64,000 bases of DNA, from positions 124,001-188,000 of the forward strand of contig JBHENC010000004.1 of the NCBI GenBank assembly GCA_046262295.1, in the 5' to 3' direction. Source of the DNA: JBHENC01 sp046262295 (lineage in GTDB: Bacteria; Acidobacteriota; Blastocatellia; Pyrinomonadales; Pyrinomonadaceae). A program made the translations under genes and the position numbers. Under the pieces are notes generated by a model. The model had not been told where the DNA came from, ran no database searches, and worked only from the letters and a program-made list of their open reading frames with translations. Below are positions 6,580 to 15,265 of the stretch, in pieces; position 1 is the stretch's first letter; every line of letters begins with the position of its first letter.

Positions 6580-9087
6580 GTGTCCGCCGAAAAGATACTG
6601 GTCGTCGAAGACGAAGGCATCATCGCCAAAGATATTCAGAGCAGTTTGCGCGGTCTCGGTTATGACGTTCCGTGCGTCGTCTCATCGGGCGAGGAAGCCG
6701 TCGCTAAGGTGGCGGAGATCGAGCCGGATTTAGTGCTGATGGACATTATGCTGAAGGGGGCGCTCAGCGGTATCAACGCCGCGCAGCTCATTCGGGATCG
6801 TTTCGGTATTCCGGTCATCTACCTGACCGCTTATGCCGACAACAGCACGCTCGAACGCGCCAAAGTTACGGAACCCTTCGGCTATATCATCAAGCCGTTT
6901 GAAGAGCGCGAACTACAGACCACCATCGAGATGGCGCTTTACCGCCATCAAATGGAGAAGCGTTTGCGGGAGAGCGAGCAGCGATTCGCCACAACGCTGA
7001 AAAGCATCGGCGATGCCGTGATCGCCACAGATCAAGATGGTCTCATTACGTTTATGAATCCGGTTGCGGAGAACCTTACCGGCTGGAAACAAGAAGAGGC
7101 CTGCGGCGAAAATTTGACGCAAGTCTTCAACATCATCAACGAACGAACGCGCGTCCGCATGGAAACGCCGCTCGCAAAAGTGCTTCAAGAAGAAATGGTC
7201 GTCGGAACGGTTGATGATTCCTGTGTCATCGCCAGAGACGGAATGGAAACGTCGGTTGAAAGCAACGCCGCGCCGATTAGAGACAAGAAGGGAAACGTCA
7301 CCGGCGTCGTTTTAGTGTTCCGCGACACGGTCAAGCGCAGGCAGGCTGAGGACGCGATACGCTGGGCGGATCAGCGCGCCATCAACGAATACGAACACCT
7401 TCTCGAAAGAATCGAACACCTGGCGCAAACGCTCGGTACGGCGCGCGACCTCATCACAGTCTTTCGCGCCCTTTTAGACTTCGCGCAGCTTTCAACGCCC
7501 TGCACAGGCCTCTTCGTCTCGCTGTATCACCCGGAACGAAATGCGCGCACCGCCGTTTACGCATGGAGCGAAGGCGAAGAGGTGGATGTCTCGGAGTTGC
7601 CGCCGATGGCGATGTCCGATAGCCCACACAGTCGCGCCGTTTCGACCAATCAGGTGATAATCACCGACGATTTTCAGGCGGCCATCGCCAATCAGAAAAC
7701 CGTCATCTACGTCGGCGTGGAGCGCGACCCGCGCTTGCCGCAGTCTTCGCTGGCCGTTCCGATGTCCGTCATGGGACGCATCGTCGGAGCCATCGAACTG
7801 CAAAGCGTGCAACCTGCCGCCTTCGGCCAGCAACACGCGACGGCGATGCGTATGGCGGCCAACCTTGCAGCCAACGCCATCGAGAACGTACAACTCTTCG
7901 AACGCGAACGCGAACGCGAAGAACAACTCCGCCAATCGCAAAAGCTCGAAGCCGTCGGCCAGTTGGCGGGAGGCATCGCCCACGATTTCAATAATCTGCT
8001 AGTAGTCATCACAGGTTATTCGGACCTTCTGCTCAGGCGTATGCCGCCGGAGGATTCGCTACGCTCGAAAGTTCAGGAAATCAAAAAGGCAGGCGACCGC
8101 GCCGCTTCACTGACCCATCAATTGCTCGCCTTCAGCCGCAAGCAGGTGCTTCAGCCGAAAGTGCTGGACTTGAATACGGTCGTCAGCAGTATCGGCAAGA
8201 TGCTGCAAAGATTAATCGGCGAACACATCGAATTGGTCTTATCGCTCAAGCCCGCCGTCGGTCAGGTCAAAGCCGATCCGGGACAGATCGAGCAGGTGAT
8301 TATTAACCTTGCCGTCAACGCGCGGGATGCGATGTCACAGGGCGGCAGATTGTTGATCGAGACCTGCAACGTCGAGTTGAAAGAGGAATACGCAGGCCAG
8401 CGCCTCGCCGCGCAACCCGGTTTCTACGTCCTGCTGTCTGTCAGCGATACCGGTTGCGGCATAGACCCGCAAACGCAGGCGCGCATCTTCGAGCCGTTCT
8501 TCACAACGAAAGAAGTAGGTAAGGGAACGGGCTTGGGATTGTCCACCGTTTACGGCATCGTGAAGCAGTCGGGCGGCAACGTCACAGTGTCCAGCGAGCC
8601 GACGCGCGGCACGACTTTCAAACTCTTCTTTCCGCGCATCGCCGAAGAAGCAAGCGTGCTCCAGCAACCATCCGAGAGCGAGGAACTGCCGCAGGGCACG
8701 GAGACGGTGTTGCTGGTTGAAGACGAACCGCTGGTGCGTAAGATGGCGCGCGAGATACTCGAACTGAGCGGCTATACGGTGCTGGATGCCGCCAACGGAA
8801 GCGACGCCTTGCTGGTCTGTGAGCGGTACGACGAGCCGATCCATCTGGTGCTGACCGATGTCGTCATGCCGCAAATGGGCGGGCGAGAGTTAGCGGACGA
8901 GTTGGCTCATCGTCATCCTGAAATAAAGGTGCTTTATATGTCGGGCTATACCGATGATGCTATTGTGCATCACGGCGTGCTCAATGAAAACACGGCGTTT
9001 CTGGAAAAACCGTTCAAGCCCAACGCCCTCGCGCGTAAAGTGCGCGAAACGCTCGACGCACCGCAAAAGCAACCGCAAAAAATTTAA
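6580..9087 (+). CDS. Hybrid kinase: REC-PAS-GAF-HisKA-HATPase-REC
   Basis: An 835-residue soluble hybrid histidine kinase. I choose GTG 6580 as start: it lies one base after the upstream stop (TAA 6576-6578) and has GGAG at 6567-6570 at good spacing. ATG 6562, in the same frame, has no such site. Domains in order: receiver (KILVVEDEG, VLMDIM, YLTAYAD, IIKPF), PAS (SIGDAVIATDQDGLITFMNP), GAF (about 290-430), HisKA with GGIAHDFNNLLVVITGYSDL, ATP-binding domain (NLAVNARDAM, DTGCGI, GKGTGLGLSTVYGI) and a C-terminal receiver (VLLVEDEP, VLTDVVMP, YMSGYTDD, LEKPF). Both receivers keep their aspartate and lysine. The N-terminal receiver could be the target of the kinase encoded upstream, forming a phosphorelay. 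No DNA-binding output domain is present. Confidence 0.92.
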   Translation: MSAEKILVVEDEGIIAKDIQSSLRGLGYDVPCVVSSGEEAVAKVAEIEPDLVLMDIMLKGALSGINAAQLIRDRFGIPVIYLTAYADNSTLERAKVTEPFGYIIKPFEERELQTTIEMALYRHQMEKRLRESEQRFATTLKSIGDAVIATDQDGLITFMNPVAENLTGWKQEEACGENLTQVFNIINERTRVRMETPLAKVLQEEMVVGTVDDSCVIARDGMETSVESNAAPIRDKKGNVTGVVLVFRDTVKRRQAEDAIRWADQRAINEYEHLLERIEHLAQTLGTARDLITVFRALLDFAQLSTPCTGLFVSLYHPERNARTAVYAWSEGEEVDVSELPPMAMSDSPHSRAVSTNQVIITDDFQAAIANQKTVIYVGVERDPRLPQSSLAVPMSVMGRIVGAIELQSVQPAAFGQQHATAMRMAANLAANAIENVQLFEREREREEQLRQSQKLEAVGQLAGGIAHDFNNLLVVITGYSDLLLRRMPPEDSLRSKVQEIKKAGDRAASLTHQLLAFSRKQVLQPKVLDLNTVVSSIGKMLQRLIGEHIELVLSLKPAVGQVKADPGQIEQVIINLAVNARDAMSQGGRLLIETCNVELKEEYAGQRLAAQPGFYVLLSVSDTGCGIDPQTQARIFEPFFTTKEVGKGTGLGLSTVYGIVKQSGGNVTVSSEPTRGTTFKLFFPRIAEEASVLQQPSESEELPQGTETVLLVEDEPLVRKMAREILELSGYTVLDAANGSDALLVCERYDEPIHLVLTDVVMPQMGGRELADELAHRHPEIKVLYMSGYTDDAIVHHGVLNENTAFLEKPFKPNALARKVRETLDAPQKQPQKI

Positions 9088-9089
9088 CA

Positions 9090-9126
9090 GGGCGGCAGGC
9101 AAGAACAAACGCCCTTACTGCCGCCC
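9090..9126. terminator. Terminator-like hairpin between convergent genes
   Basis: GGGCGGCAG (9090-9098) pairs with CTGCCGCCC (9118-9126) across a 19-base loop. It lies just after the hybrid kinase stop (9085-9087) and before the end of katA on the other strand, so it can serve both transcripts. There is no strong T-run. Confidence 0.55.
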
Positions 9127-9144
9127 TTCATGTCGTCATCCGGC

Positions 9145-10683
9145 TTAACTTGCTCCGACGGTTTCCGCCGCGAGTTCGTCTGCCTTAATTCCTAACCCTT
9201 CGGCAACTCGTCTACCGTAGTCTTTATCGCACTGCGTTAAGTGATTGACCATGCGCTCCTGTATGCCTCGATCGCACTGTTCGAGCGCGCTCACGAGATT
9301 GAGAATTAAATCGTCGCGTTCCCAATCTTCTATCGCGCGGTAGCGTTCTCCCGCCTGCCCGTAGTTGTTGGTGCGGCTGATCGCCTTGCGTACTACATTT
9401 CCCTCAACATACGGCGTGTGGGCTTTGCCGGTCATTGGCGCTTCGTGCAGACCGCCCTGACTGCTCGGCTCATAATTGACGTGCGGATTTTCGCCCGCCT
9501 CGACTCCGTCAACGTGATACGCCATCTGCCCGTCACGCTGGTTCGTCGCAACGTGCGTTTTCGGACGGTTGATCGGCAGTTGCAGATAATTCGCCCCGAC
9601 GCGGTAGCGCTGCGTATCGGAGTAAGAGAACGTGCGGCCTTGCAGCATCTTGTCGTCGGAGAAATCCAATCCGTCAACGAGCACGCCCGTTCCGAAAGCG
9701 ACCTGCTCGACCTCCGCGAAATAGTTCGTTGGGTTGCGGTCGAGCACCATGCGTCCGACCGGCAGCATCGGAAACTTATCTTCCGGCCAGATTTTCGTAT
9801 CGTCGAGCGGATCGAAATCCAACTCCGGGTGTTCGTCATCAGACATGAGCTGGACCTGCAATTCCCATTCGGGAAAATCGCCGCGCTCGATGGCGTCGTA
9901 CAAATCTTTCGTCGCGTGATTGAATTCCGTGATCTTTTCTGCCTCGGCCTGCGTCAGCGAGCGAACGCCCTGCTTCGGAATCCAGTGGTATTTGACGAGC
10001 ACGCCCTCGCCTTCCATGTTGTACATCTTGTAGGTGTTAACGCCCGCGCCCTCCTGCTCGCGGTAGTTCGCCGGAATACCGCGCGGGCTAAAGAGCCACG
10101 TGATCATGTGCATCGCTTCGGGCGTCATGCTGATGAAATCGAAGATGCGCTTGGCTTCCTGACGGTTCGTCACAGGGTCTGGCTTGAAGGCGTGAACCAC
10201 GTCCGGGAATTTCACTGGGTCGCGTATAAAGAAGACTTTAAGGTTATTGCCGACTAAATCCCAGTTGCCGTCTTCCGTGTAAAACTTAGTGGCAAAGCCG
10301 CGCGGGTCACGCAGGTTTTCGGGCGAGTGCCCGCCGTGAATCACCGTCGAGAAGCGCACGAAGACGGGCGTGCGTTTGCCCTTTTCCTGAAACAGCTTGG
10401 CGCGCGTGTACTTGCTCGCCGGTTCGTCGCCGATTGTGCCGTAGGCTTCAAAGTAGCCGTGCGCGCCCGCACCGCGCGCGTGGACGACGCGCTCCGGGAT
10501 GCGCTCGCGGTCGAAGTGGGAAATCTTTTCAAGAAACTGGTAGTTCTCCAGCACCGTCGGGCCACGCTCTCCCACAGTGCGTGTGTTCTGGTTGTCGTGA
10601 ACCGGATGGCCTTGCCGATTCGTCAGCGTCAAATTCTCGCCATCTTTTTTGGCCTGTTTGGTTTTGTCTGTGTCGTCGCTCAT
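9145..10683 (-). CDS. katA: Haem catalase, small-subunit (clade 3) type
   Basis: A 512-residue monofunctional catalase that decomposes hydrogen peroxide in the cytoplasm. The length fits the small-subunit group. Active-site signatures are present: the distal histidine in RVVHARGAGAHGYFE, the asparagine in WDLVGNNLKVFFIRDP, and the proximal haem-ligand tyrosine region RTFSYSDTQRYRVG. Further conserved blocks are RFSTVIHGGHSPE, DPRGFATKFYTEDGNWD and VKYHWIPKQGV. GGGAGG precedes the ATG. The upstream gap holds a Fur/PerR-like box, and the next gene on the same strand is a Fur-family regulator. This strongly suggests peroxide-inducible expression. Confidence 0.97.
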   Translation of the reverse strand: MSDDTDKTKQAKKDGENLTLTNRQGHPVHDNQNTRTVGERGPTVLENYQFLEKISHFDRERIPERVVHARGAGAHGYFEAYGTIGDEPASKYTRAKLFQEKGKRTPVFVRFSTVIHGGHSPENLRDPRGFATKFYTEDGNWDLVGNNLKVFFIRDPVKFPDVVHAFKPDPVTNRQEAKRIFDFISMTPEAMHMITWLFSPRGIPANYREQEGAGVNTYKMYNMEGEGVLVKYHWIPKQGVRSLTQAEAEKITEFNHATKDLYDAIERGDFPEWELQVQLMSDDEHPELDFDPLDDTKIWPEDKFPMLPVGRMVLDRNPTNYFAEVEQVAFGTGVLVDGLDFSDDKMLQGRTFSYSDTQRYRVGANYLQLPINRPKTHVATNQRDGQMAYHVDGVEAGENPHVNYEPSSQGGLHEAPMTGKAHTPYVEGNVVRKAISRTNNYGQAGERYRAIEDWERDDLILNLVSALEQCDRGIQERMVNHLTQCDKDYGRRVAEGLGIKADELAAETVGAS

Positions 10684-10722
10684 CTGTCCGTATTCCTCCC
10701 TCTAGATGTTTGGGAAAGTAAC

Positions 10723-10739
10723 AACAATAATTGTTATTG
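10723..10739 (+). promoter_or_regulatory. PerR/Fur-like operator upstream of katA
   Basis: AACAATAATTGTTATTG contains the perfect 6-1-6 inverted repeat AACAAT-A-ATTGTT (10723-10735). It lies about 40 bases before the katA start. Nearly the same 17-mer (15 of 17 bases) occurs upstream of the Fur-family gene at 11248-11264, which makes a shared repressor site likely. Confidence 0.65.
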
Positions 10740-10758
10740 CTTTACGAATAAATTTTTT

Positions 10759-11196
10759 TTACCGGCGGCACGCGCGGCAGTGGCCGAGTATTTCCAGCCG
10801 GTAATCTTTCACGCTGAATCCCGCCTGCGGTTTGATCTGCTTCAACAGCTCAGAGCCGCCTTCGGCATTCAAGTCCCAAATTTTGCCGCATACGAGACAG
10901 CGTGTGTGGTAATGGTGGTCTGTGCGTATGTCGTAGCGCGCGGCCGCATCGCCGTAGGTCAGCTTCGACACCGCTCCGCATTCAACAAGGGCTTCCAGAT
11001 TTTTGTAGACAGTTGCCAAACCGATCTTCGGCAGCTTTGGTTTTACCGCCAGGTAAACTTCTTCCGCCGTCGGGTGATGTTCGACGCGGCTGAGATAGCC
11101 GAAAACGGCGGCGCGCTGGCGCGTCAGGTGCGCCCCACGCGCATACAGTTTTTGCCGCAGCGCCTCTTCCGCGCGCTCTTGTCGCTTGTTGCTCAT
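10759..11196 (-). CDS. Fur-family regulator, PerR-like
   Basis: A 145-residue Fur-family metalloregulator. I start at ATG 11196 (MSNKRQERAEE), which has GGAGAG about 9 bases upstream; the frame extends to 11250 but without a comparable site. The winged-helix part (TRQRAAVFGYLSRVEHHPTAEEVY, IGLATVYKNLEALVECG) and the metal-binding dimerisation part (DHHYHTRCLVCGKIWDL, CRACRR) are both complete. The two CxxC pairs are the usual structural zinc site. Position next to a catalase, and matching operators before both genes, argue for a peroxide-sensing (PerR) role over iron (Fur) or zinc (Zur) sensing. This is inferred from context; the residues alone do not settle it. Confidence 0.88.
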   Translation of the reverse strand: MSNKRQERAEEALRQKLYARGAHLTRQRAAVFGYLSRVEHHPTAEEVYLAVKPKLPKIGLATVYKNLEALVECGAVSKLTYGDAAARYDIRTDHHYHTRCLVCGKIWDLNAEGGSELLKQIKPQAGFSVKDYRLEILGHCRACRR

Positions 11197-11247
11197 CCTG
11201 AAAATCTCTCCAATGCGAAGGAGCTTAGATTGCACTTGCCGGAAAGT

Positions 11248-11264
11248 CAATAGTAATTATTGTT
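11248..11264 (-). promoter_or_regulatory. PerR/Fur-like operator upstream of the regulator gene
   Basis: On the minus strand this reads AACAATAATTACTATTG, differing at two positions from the box before katA. It sits about 50 bases before the regulator's start and so suggests autoregulation. It also lies about 140 bases upstream of the divergent amidohydrolase gene. Confidence 0.6.
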
Positions 11265-11405
11265 TCCAAAAGTGATTGCTTCGCTGATATGCCTCGCAGT
11301 GGCGCGTGGTCTGCGATGGCGCTTGACATCGCCCGGCGCTTTGCGCGATTGTTACGCGCTATCAACTTCCGCGCCCACGTAAATGTTCTCTTCAAGGAGA
11401 AATCA

Positions 11406-12737
11406 ATGAAGATCGTATCCGCCGTAGCCTTCGCGCTAATGTATATTTTTGCGCCCGCCGCTCGCGCACAGGACAAGCCACAGGCTTACACCGGCGCAAC
11501 CGTGATTCCCATTTCCGGCGCGTCAATTCCAGACGGCGTGCTCGTCGTACAGCGCGGAAAGATCGTCGCCGTCGGCGCGCGCGCAACGACGCAGATTCCC
11601 GCCGATGCGCAGACGATTGATGCATCCGGCAAGACGATTATGCCCGGCCTCGTTGATACGCACAGCCATATCGGAAGCGGTGCGGGCGGCGACAATTCCG
11701 CGCCAATCCAGCCGGACGTGCGCATACTCGACTCCATCAACGTCCGCGACAACAGCTTGAAACGCGCACGCGCGGGCGGCATCACCACCGTCAACGTGAT
11801 GCCCGGCTCCGGCCATCTTTTGAGCGGGCAGACGCTTTATCTAAAACTCCGAAACGGGCGGATAGTTGACGATTTGTTAATCAAAGACGCGCAGGGCAAC
11901 ATCGCGGGCGGGATGAAGATGGCGAACGGCACGAACCCTTTGCGCACGGAAGGAACGGGGCCGTTTCCGGGAACGCGCGCCAAATCCGCCGCGCTCGCAC
12001 GCGAACAGTTTTTGAGAGCGCAGGACTATCGGGACAAAATCCGGCGCGCCGGTAAAGATGCGTCGAAGTTGCCCGCGCGCGATCTGGCGTTGGAAGGACT
12101 CGTCGAAGTCTTAGACGGCAAACGCATCGTGCATTTCCACACGCACCGGCATGACGACATACTGACGGCGATACGCCTCTCGAAGGAGTTCGGCTTTCGT
12201 CTTGTGCTGCATCACGTCACGGAAGGCTGGAAAGTCGCCGACGAAATCGCGCGCTCTAAAGTTCCGACTTCGATCATCGTGATAGACGCGCCCGGCGGAA
12301 AGCTCGAAGCGGTTGACACGACCTTTGCCAACGGCGCGCTGCTTGACCGCGCGGGCGTGCTCGTAGCCTTTCACACGGACGATTACATTACGGATTCGCG
12401 TCTGTTTCTGCGCTCGCCCGCGCTCGCCGTCCGCGCCGGAATGTCGCGCGACAAAGCTCTCTACGCGATGACGCTGGCGGGCGCGCGTATGCTCGATCTG
12501 CAAGACCGCACGGGTTCGCTTCAGGCAGGCAAAGACGCAGACTTTATCATTCTCAGCGGCGATCCGTTCAGCGTTTACACGAAGGTTTTGGAAACCTACG
12601 TTGAGGGCGTCAAGGTCTTTGACCGCGCCAACCCGGAAGACCGTCTCTACGCCACGGGCGGCTTCGGCGCAGGACGCGGGCAGATGCTGGACGACGACGA
12701 TGGTAATCGCAGCGAAGAGGAAGGAAATCAACGATGA
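11406..12737 (+). CDS. Secreted amidohydrolase, imidazolonepropionase-like
   Basis: A 443-residue amidohydrolase with an N-terminal signal peptide (MKIVSAVAFALMYIFAPAARAQ), so it is periplasmic. I start at ATG 11406, preceded by AAGGAG; the open frame reaches back to 11289 without a site. The metal-binding HxH motif is present in IMPGLVDTHSHIG, a later histidine pair in LVLHHVTEG, and the catalytic aspartate is likely in VAFHTDDYITDSRL. The C-terminal GKDADFIILSGDP is characteristic of the superfamily. The substrate is unknown; relatives act on cyclic amides, dipeptides and similar C-N bonds. It overlaps the next gene by four bases (ATGA), so the two are translated together. The C-terminal tail is rich in Asp and Glu. 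Confidence 0.9.
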   Translation: MKIVSAVAFALMYIFAPAARAQDKPQAYTGATVIPISGASIPDGVLVVQRGKIVAVGARATTQIPADAQTIDASGKTIMPGLVDTHSHIGSGAGGDNSAPIQPDVRILDSINVRDNSLKRARAGGITTVNVMPGSGHLLSGQTLYLKLRNGRIVDDLLIKDAQGNIAGGMKMANGTNPLRTEGTGPFPGTRAKSAALAREQFLRAQDYRDKIRRAGKDASKLPARDLALEGLVEVLDGKRIVHFHTHRHDDILTAIRLSKEFGFRLVLHHVTEGWKVADEIARSKVPTSIIVIDAPGGKLEAVDTTFANGALLDRAGVLVAFHTDDYITDSRLFLRSPALAVRAGMSRDKALYAMTLAGARMLDLQDRTGSLQAGKDADFIILSGDPFSVYTKVLETYVEGVKVFDRANPEDRLYATGGFGAGRGQMLDDDDGNRSEEEGNQR

Positions 12738-13981
12738 GATTTACAACACAGACTTTTAACTTTGCCGCGCGCTGCCTCTTCGCTTTTGTTGTTTGCAGTT
12801 TCGTGTGTGCCGTTCCAGCTTCAGCGCAAGGGGTGGCGGTGCGTGGCGAGACAATTCATACGATGAACGGCGCGGCGATTCAAGACGGCGTGGTGCTAAT
12901 CCGCGACGGCAAAATCGAGCGCGTCGGGGCGGCCTCGCAAATTCAAATCCCCGCCAACTATCGTGTCATCAATGCGCGCGTCGTGACGCCCGGATTGATT
13001 GATGCGCATTCCACCGTAGGGCTTTCCGGTTATCTGAATCAGCCGCACGATCAAATGCAACTCGAACGCTCCGCGTCCATGCAACCGGAGTTGCGCGCCA
13101 TTGACGCTTACAACGGGCGTGACCGCCTCGTTGAATGGGTGCGCGGCTTCGGCGTGACAACGCTGCACACAGGACACGGGCCGGGCACGCTCATCTCCGG
13201 GCAAACGATGATCGTCAAAACCATCGGCGGCGAAGTCGAACCGGCGACCATCGTGCCCGTCGCAATGATTGCCGCCTCTTTCGGCGATCAGGGACTTGCG
13301 CCGAACAATCGCGCGCCCGGCACTTACTCGAAAGAGCTTGCGCTGCTGCGCACGGAGCTTCTCAAAGCGCAGGAGTACGCGCGCAAACAAGGAAGCGCGA
13401 AGGAAGATCAACGGCCTGCGCGCGATCTGCACACGGAAGCTCTCGCGCGTGTCATCAAAGGCGAATTGCCGTTGCTCGTCTCGGTTCATCACGCGCACAA
13501 CATCATCGCCGTGCTGCGTCTCGCAAAAGAGTTCAACATCCGCGTTGTTCTGGACGGCGCGGCGGAAGCCTATCTTGTGGTAGACCAGATCAAAGCGGCG
13601 AATGTTCCGGTCATCATTCATCCGACGATGGCGCGCGCTGCCGGAGAATCGGAAAACCTCAGCATGGAAACCGCCGCGACGCTACGCAAAGCGGGCATCA
13701 GCGTCGCCTTGCAGAGCGGTTTCGAGGCCTACGTGCCGAAGACGCGCGTCGTGCTTTTCGAGGCCGCCGCTGCCGCCGCCAACGGTCTATCATTCGATGA
13801 GGCGCTCGCCACCATTACGATCAACGCGGCGCGCGTGCTCGGCATCGCCAACCGCGTCGGCTCGCTCGAAATTGGTAAGGACGCAGACCTGGCGATGTAC
13901 GACGGTGATCCTTTCGAGTACACGACGCACTGCACAGGCGTCTTGATAAACGGACAAGTCGTTAGCGCGGAGGCGCACTGA
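12734..13981 (+). CDS. Secreted amidohydrolase homologue lacking the HxH metal site
   Basis: A 415-residue paralogue of the preceding amidohydrolase, also with a signal peptide (about residues 1-31). The fold signatures remain (GVVLIRDGKIERVGAA, VVTPGLIDAHS, GSLEIGKDADLAMYDGDPF). However, the HxH metal motif reads DAHSTVGLSG, so the second histidine is lost. The later metal histidine pair and the aspartate found in the partner are not obvious either. It may be a non-catalytic partner in a heteromer with the upstream enzyme, or bind metal differently. The ATGA overlap implies co-translation and roughly equal amounts. I see no frameshift, so it is not simply a decaying copy. Confidence 0.85.
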   Translation: MRFTTQTFNFAARCLFAFVVCSFVCAVPASAQGVAVRGETIHTMNGAAIQDGVVLIRDGKIERVGAASQIQIPANYRVINARVVTPGLIDAHSTVGLSGYLNQPHDQMQLERSASMQPELRAIDAYNGRDRLVEWVRGFGVTTLHTGHGPGTLISGQTMIVKTIGGEVEPATIVPVAMIAASFGDQGLAPNNRAPGTYSKELALLRTELLKAQEYARKQGSAKEDQRPARDLHTEALARVIKGELPLLVSVHHAHNIIAVLRLAKEFNIRVVLDGAAEAYLVVDQIKAANVPVIIHPTMARAAGESENLSMETAATLRKAGISVALQSGFEAYVPKTRVVLFEAAAAAANGLSFDEALATITINAARVLGIANRVGSLEIGKDADLAMYDGDPFEYTTHCTGVLINGQVVSAEAH

Positions 13982-14179
13982 TTCTTGCTATAAAGGCGGA
14001 CGATATGCGCCATTCTGCGCAGCCATTGGCCGGAAAGTATGCGTCTTTTGATCGGCACGGCACGGCTTAAAAGGCAACACAAAAGGAGAGCCGAACATCT
14101 AAAAAGACGTTGCAGTTATTAGCGCGCTGAGGCGTGGCGCTGATTGTCTTAGATTTATCGAAGCGGGAAATAGAAGCAA

Positions 14180-15034
14180 ATGAAGCGAACTTTTTTGGCT
14201 CTCCTTTTCAGTATGCTCTGCCTTGTCGCGCAGAGCTTTTTCGCGCCGTCCTCGTTTGCGCAAGTGCCGGTCGTTCCGGTCAGGAACGTCGCGCTCGCTC
14301 CAGCGGAAATTGATCGGATCGTCCGCACTTTTACCGCGAAAGAAACGGAGTTTCGGCGCGCCCTGAACCAGTATGGATTCCGGCGCGACGCGGTTATTCA
14401 GACGATGGGTTTCGGCGAGCAGATTACGGGCGAGTATCATCGCACTTCCAACTTTACTTTCGACGACAACGGCAACCGCTTCGAGCGCATCACGTTCTTT
14501 CCTGCGCCGACGCTCACGGAAATAAGTCTTACGGCGGAAGATTTGGAAGATTTGGGCGGCGTTCAACCATTCGCGCTCGAAGCCTCGAAGATCAATCAAT
14601 ATAATTTTAATTACGCGGGCAAGGAGCGCATTGACGAGTTGGATTTGTACGTCTTCGATGTTGCGCCGAAAGTCTTGCCCAAGAAAACGAGCGAACGCTT
14701 TTTTCAGGGGCGCGTCTGGGTGGATGACCGCGATTTGCAGATCGTTAAAGTGCGTGGCAAAGGCGTGCCGGAAGACAAGAATAGCCGGTATCCGACGTTT
14801 GAAACTTACCGCGAACAGATTGACGGAAAGTTCTGGTTTCCGACCTACACTTACGCCGACGATAATCTGACTTTCTCCAACGGCCAGATCGTGCATTTGC
14901 GTATGGTCGTGCGCTACACGGATTACAAACGCGGCTACGGCAAGCTGATAATTCTCGATGACGATGAAGCGCCCGCGAAAGAGGCTGCGCCCGCTACTAA
15001 GACGCCCGTTTCGCCGAAACGCCGTCAACCCTAA
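14180..15034 (+). CDS. LolA-like secreted protein
   Basis: A 284-residue protein with a clear signal peptide (MKRTFLALLFSMLCLVAQSF, cleaved near FAQ). The body resembles the outer-membrane lipoprotein-sorting (LolA/LolB-like) fold: alternating strands, a segment YVFDVAPKVLPKKTSERFFQGRVWVDDRDLQIVKVRGKG, and KFWFPTYTYADD. Such proteins are common in Acidobacteria and probably carry hydrophobic ligands through the periplasm, but their cargo is unknown. It is not LolA itself in sequence. A strong hairpin follows at 15044-15096, so it seems to be a single-gene unit. Confidence is high that it is a real gene, moderate for the fold. Confidence 0.75.
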   Translation: MKRTFLALLFSMLCLVAQSFFAPSSFAQVPVVPVRNVALAPAEIDRIVRTFTAKETEFRRALNQYGFRRDAVIQTMGFGEQITGEYHRTSNFTFDDNGNRFERITFFPAPTLTEISLTAEDLEDLGGVQPFALEASKINQYNFNYAGKERIDELDLYVFDVAPKVLPKKTSERFFQGRVWVDDRDLQIVKVRGKGVPEDKNSRYPTFETYREQIDGKFWFPTYTYADDNLTFSNGQIVHLRMVVRYTDYKRGYGKLIILDDDEAPAKEAAPATKTPVSPKRRQP

Positions 15035-15043
15035 ATTAACTTT

Positions 15044-15096
15044 AACGCGCCCTTGCGTGCGGCAGCCGACGTACTTGCCGCACGTAAGGGCGCGTT
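15044..15096 (+). terminator. Long hairpin after the LolA-like gene
   Basis: A 21-base arm (15044-15064, beginning AACGCGCCCTT) pairs with 15076-15096 (ending AAGGGCGCGTT) across an 11-base loop, with a single G-T pair. It lies ten bases after the stop codon at 15032-15034. The T-run is weak, but the stem is very stable. Confidence 0.65.
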
Positions 15097-15265
15097 GTCG
15101 TCTTCCGGTAAAGATGATGAAAGCGAGGCGGCGAAGTTGACGCGGACGTTTGTTTGCTTCACTCTATTTGACCGCGAAGCAATCGTCCGGCGGAAGAATT
15201 CAGTAAACGGCAGCAGTTGCAGCCGCCACTTTTATCAGTCGAACAGTTCTCGCAAAATAGATCAC

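Noticed and set aside
9418..10257. A 279-codon open frame opposite katA
   Set aside because: It is the antisense shadow of catalase; composition and lack of family motifs fit chance in high-GC DNA.
12896..13621. A 241-codon minus-strand frame opposite the second amidohydrolase
   Set aside because: Shadow frame; no motif, and the plus-strand gene is coherent.
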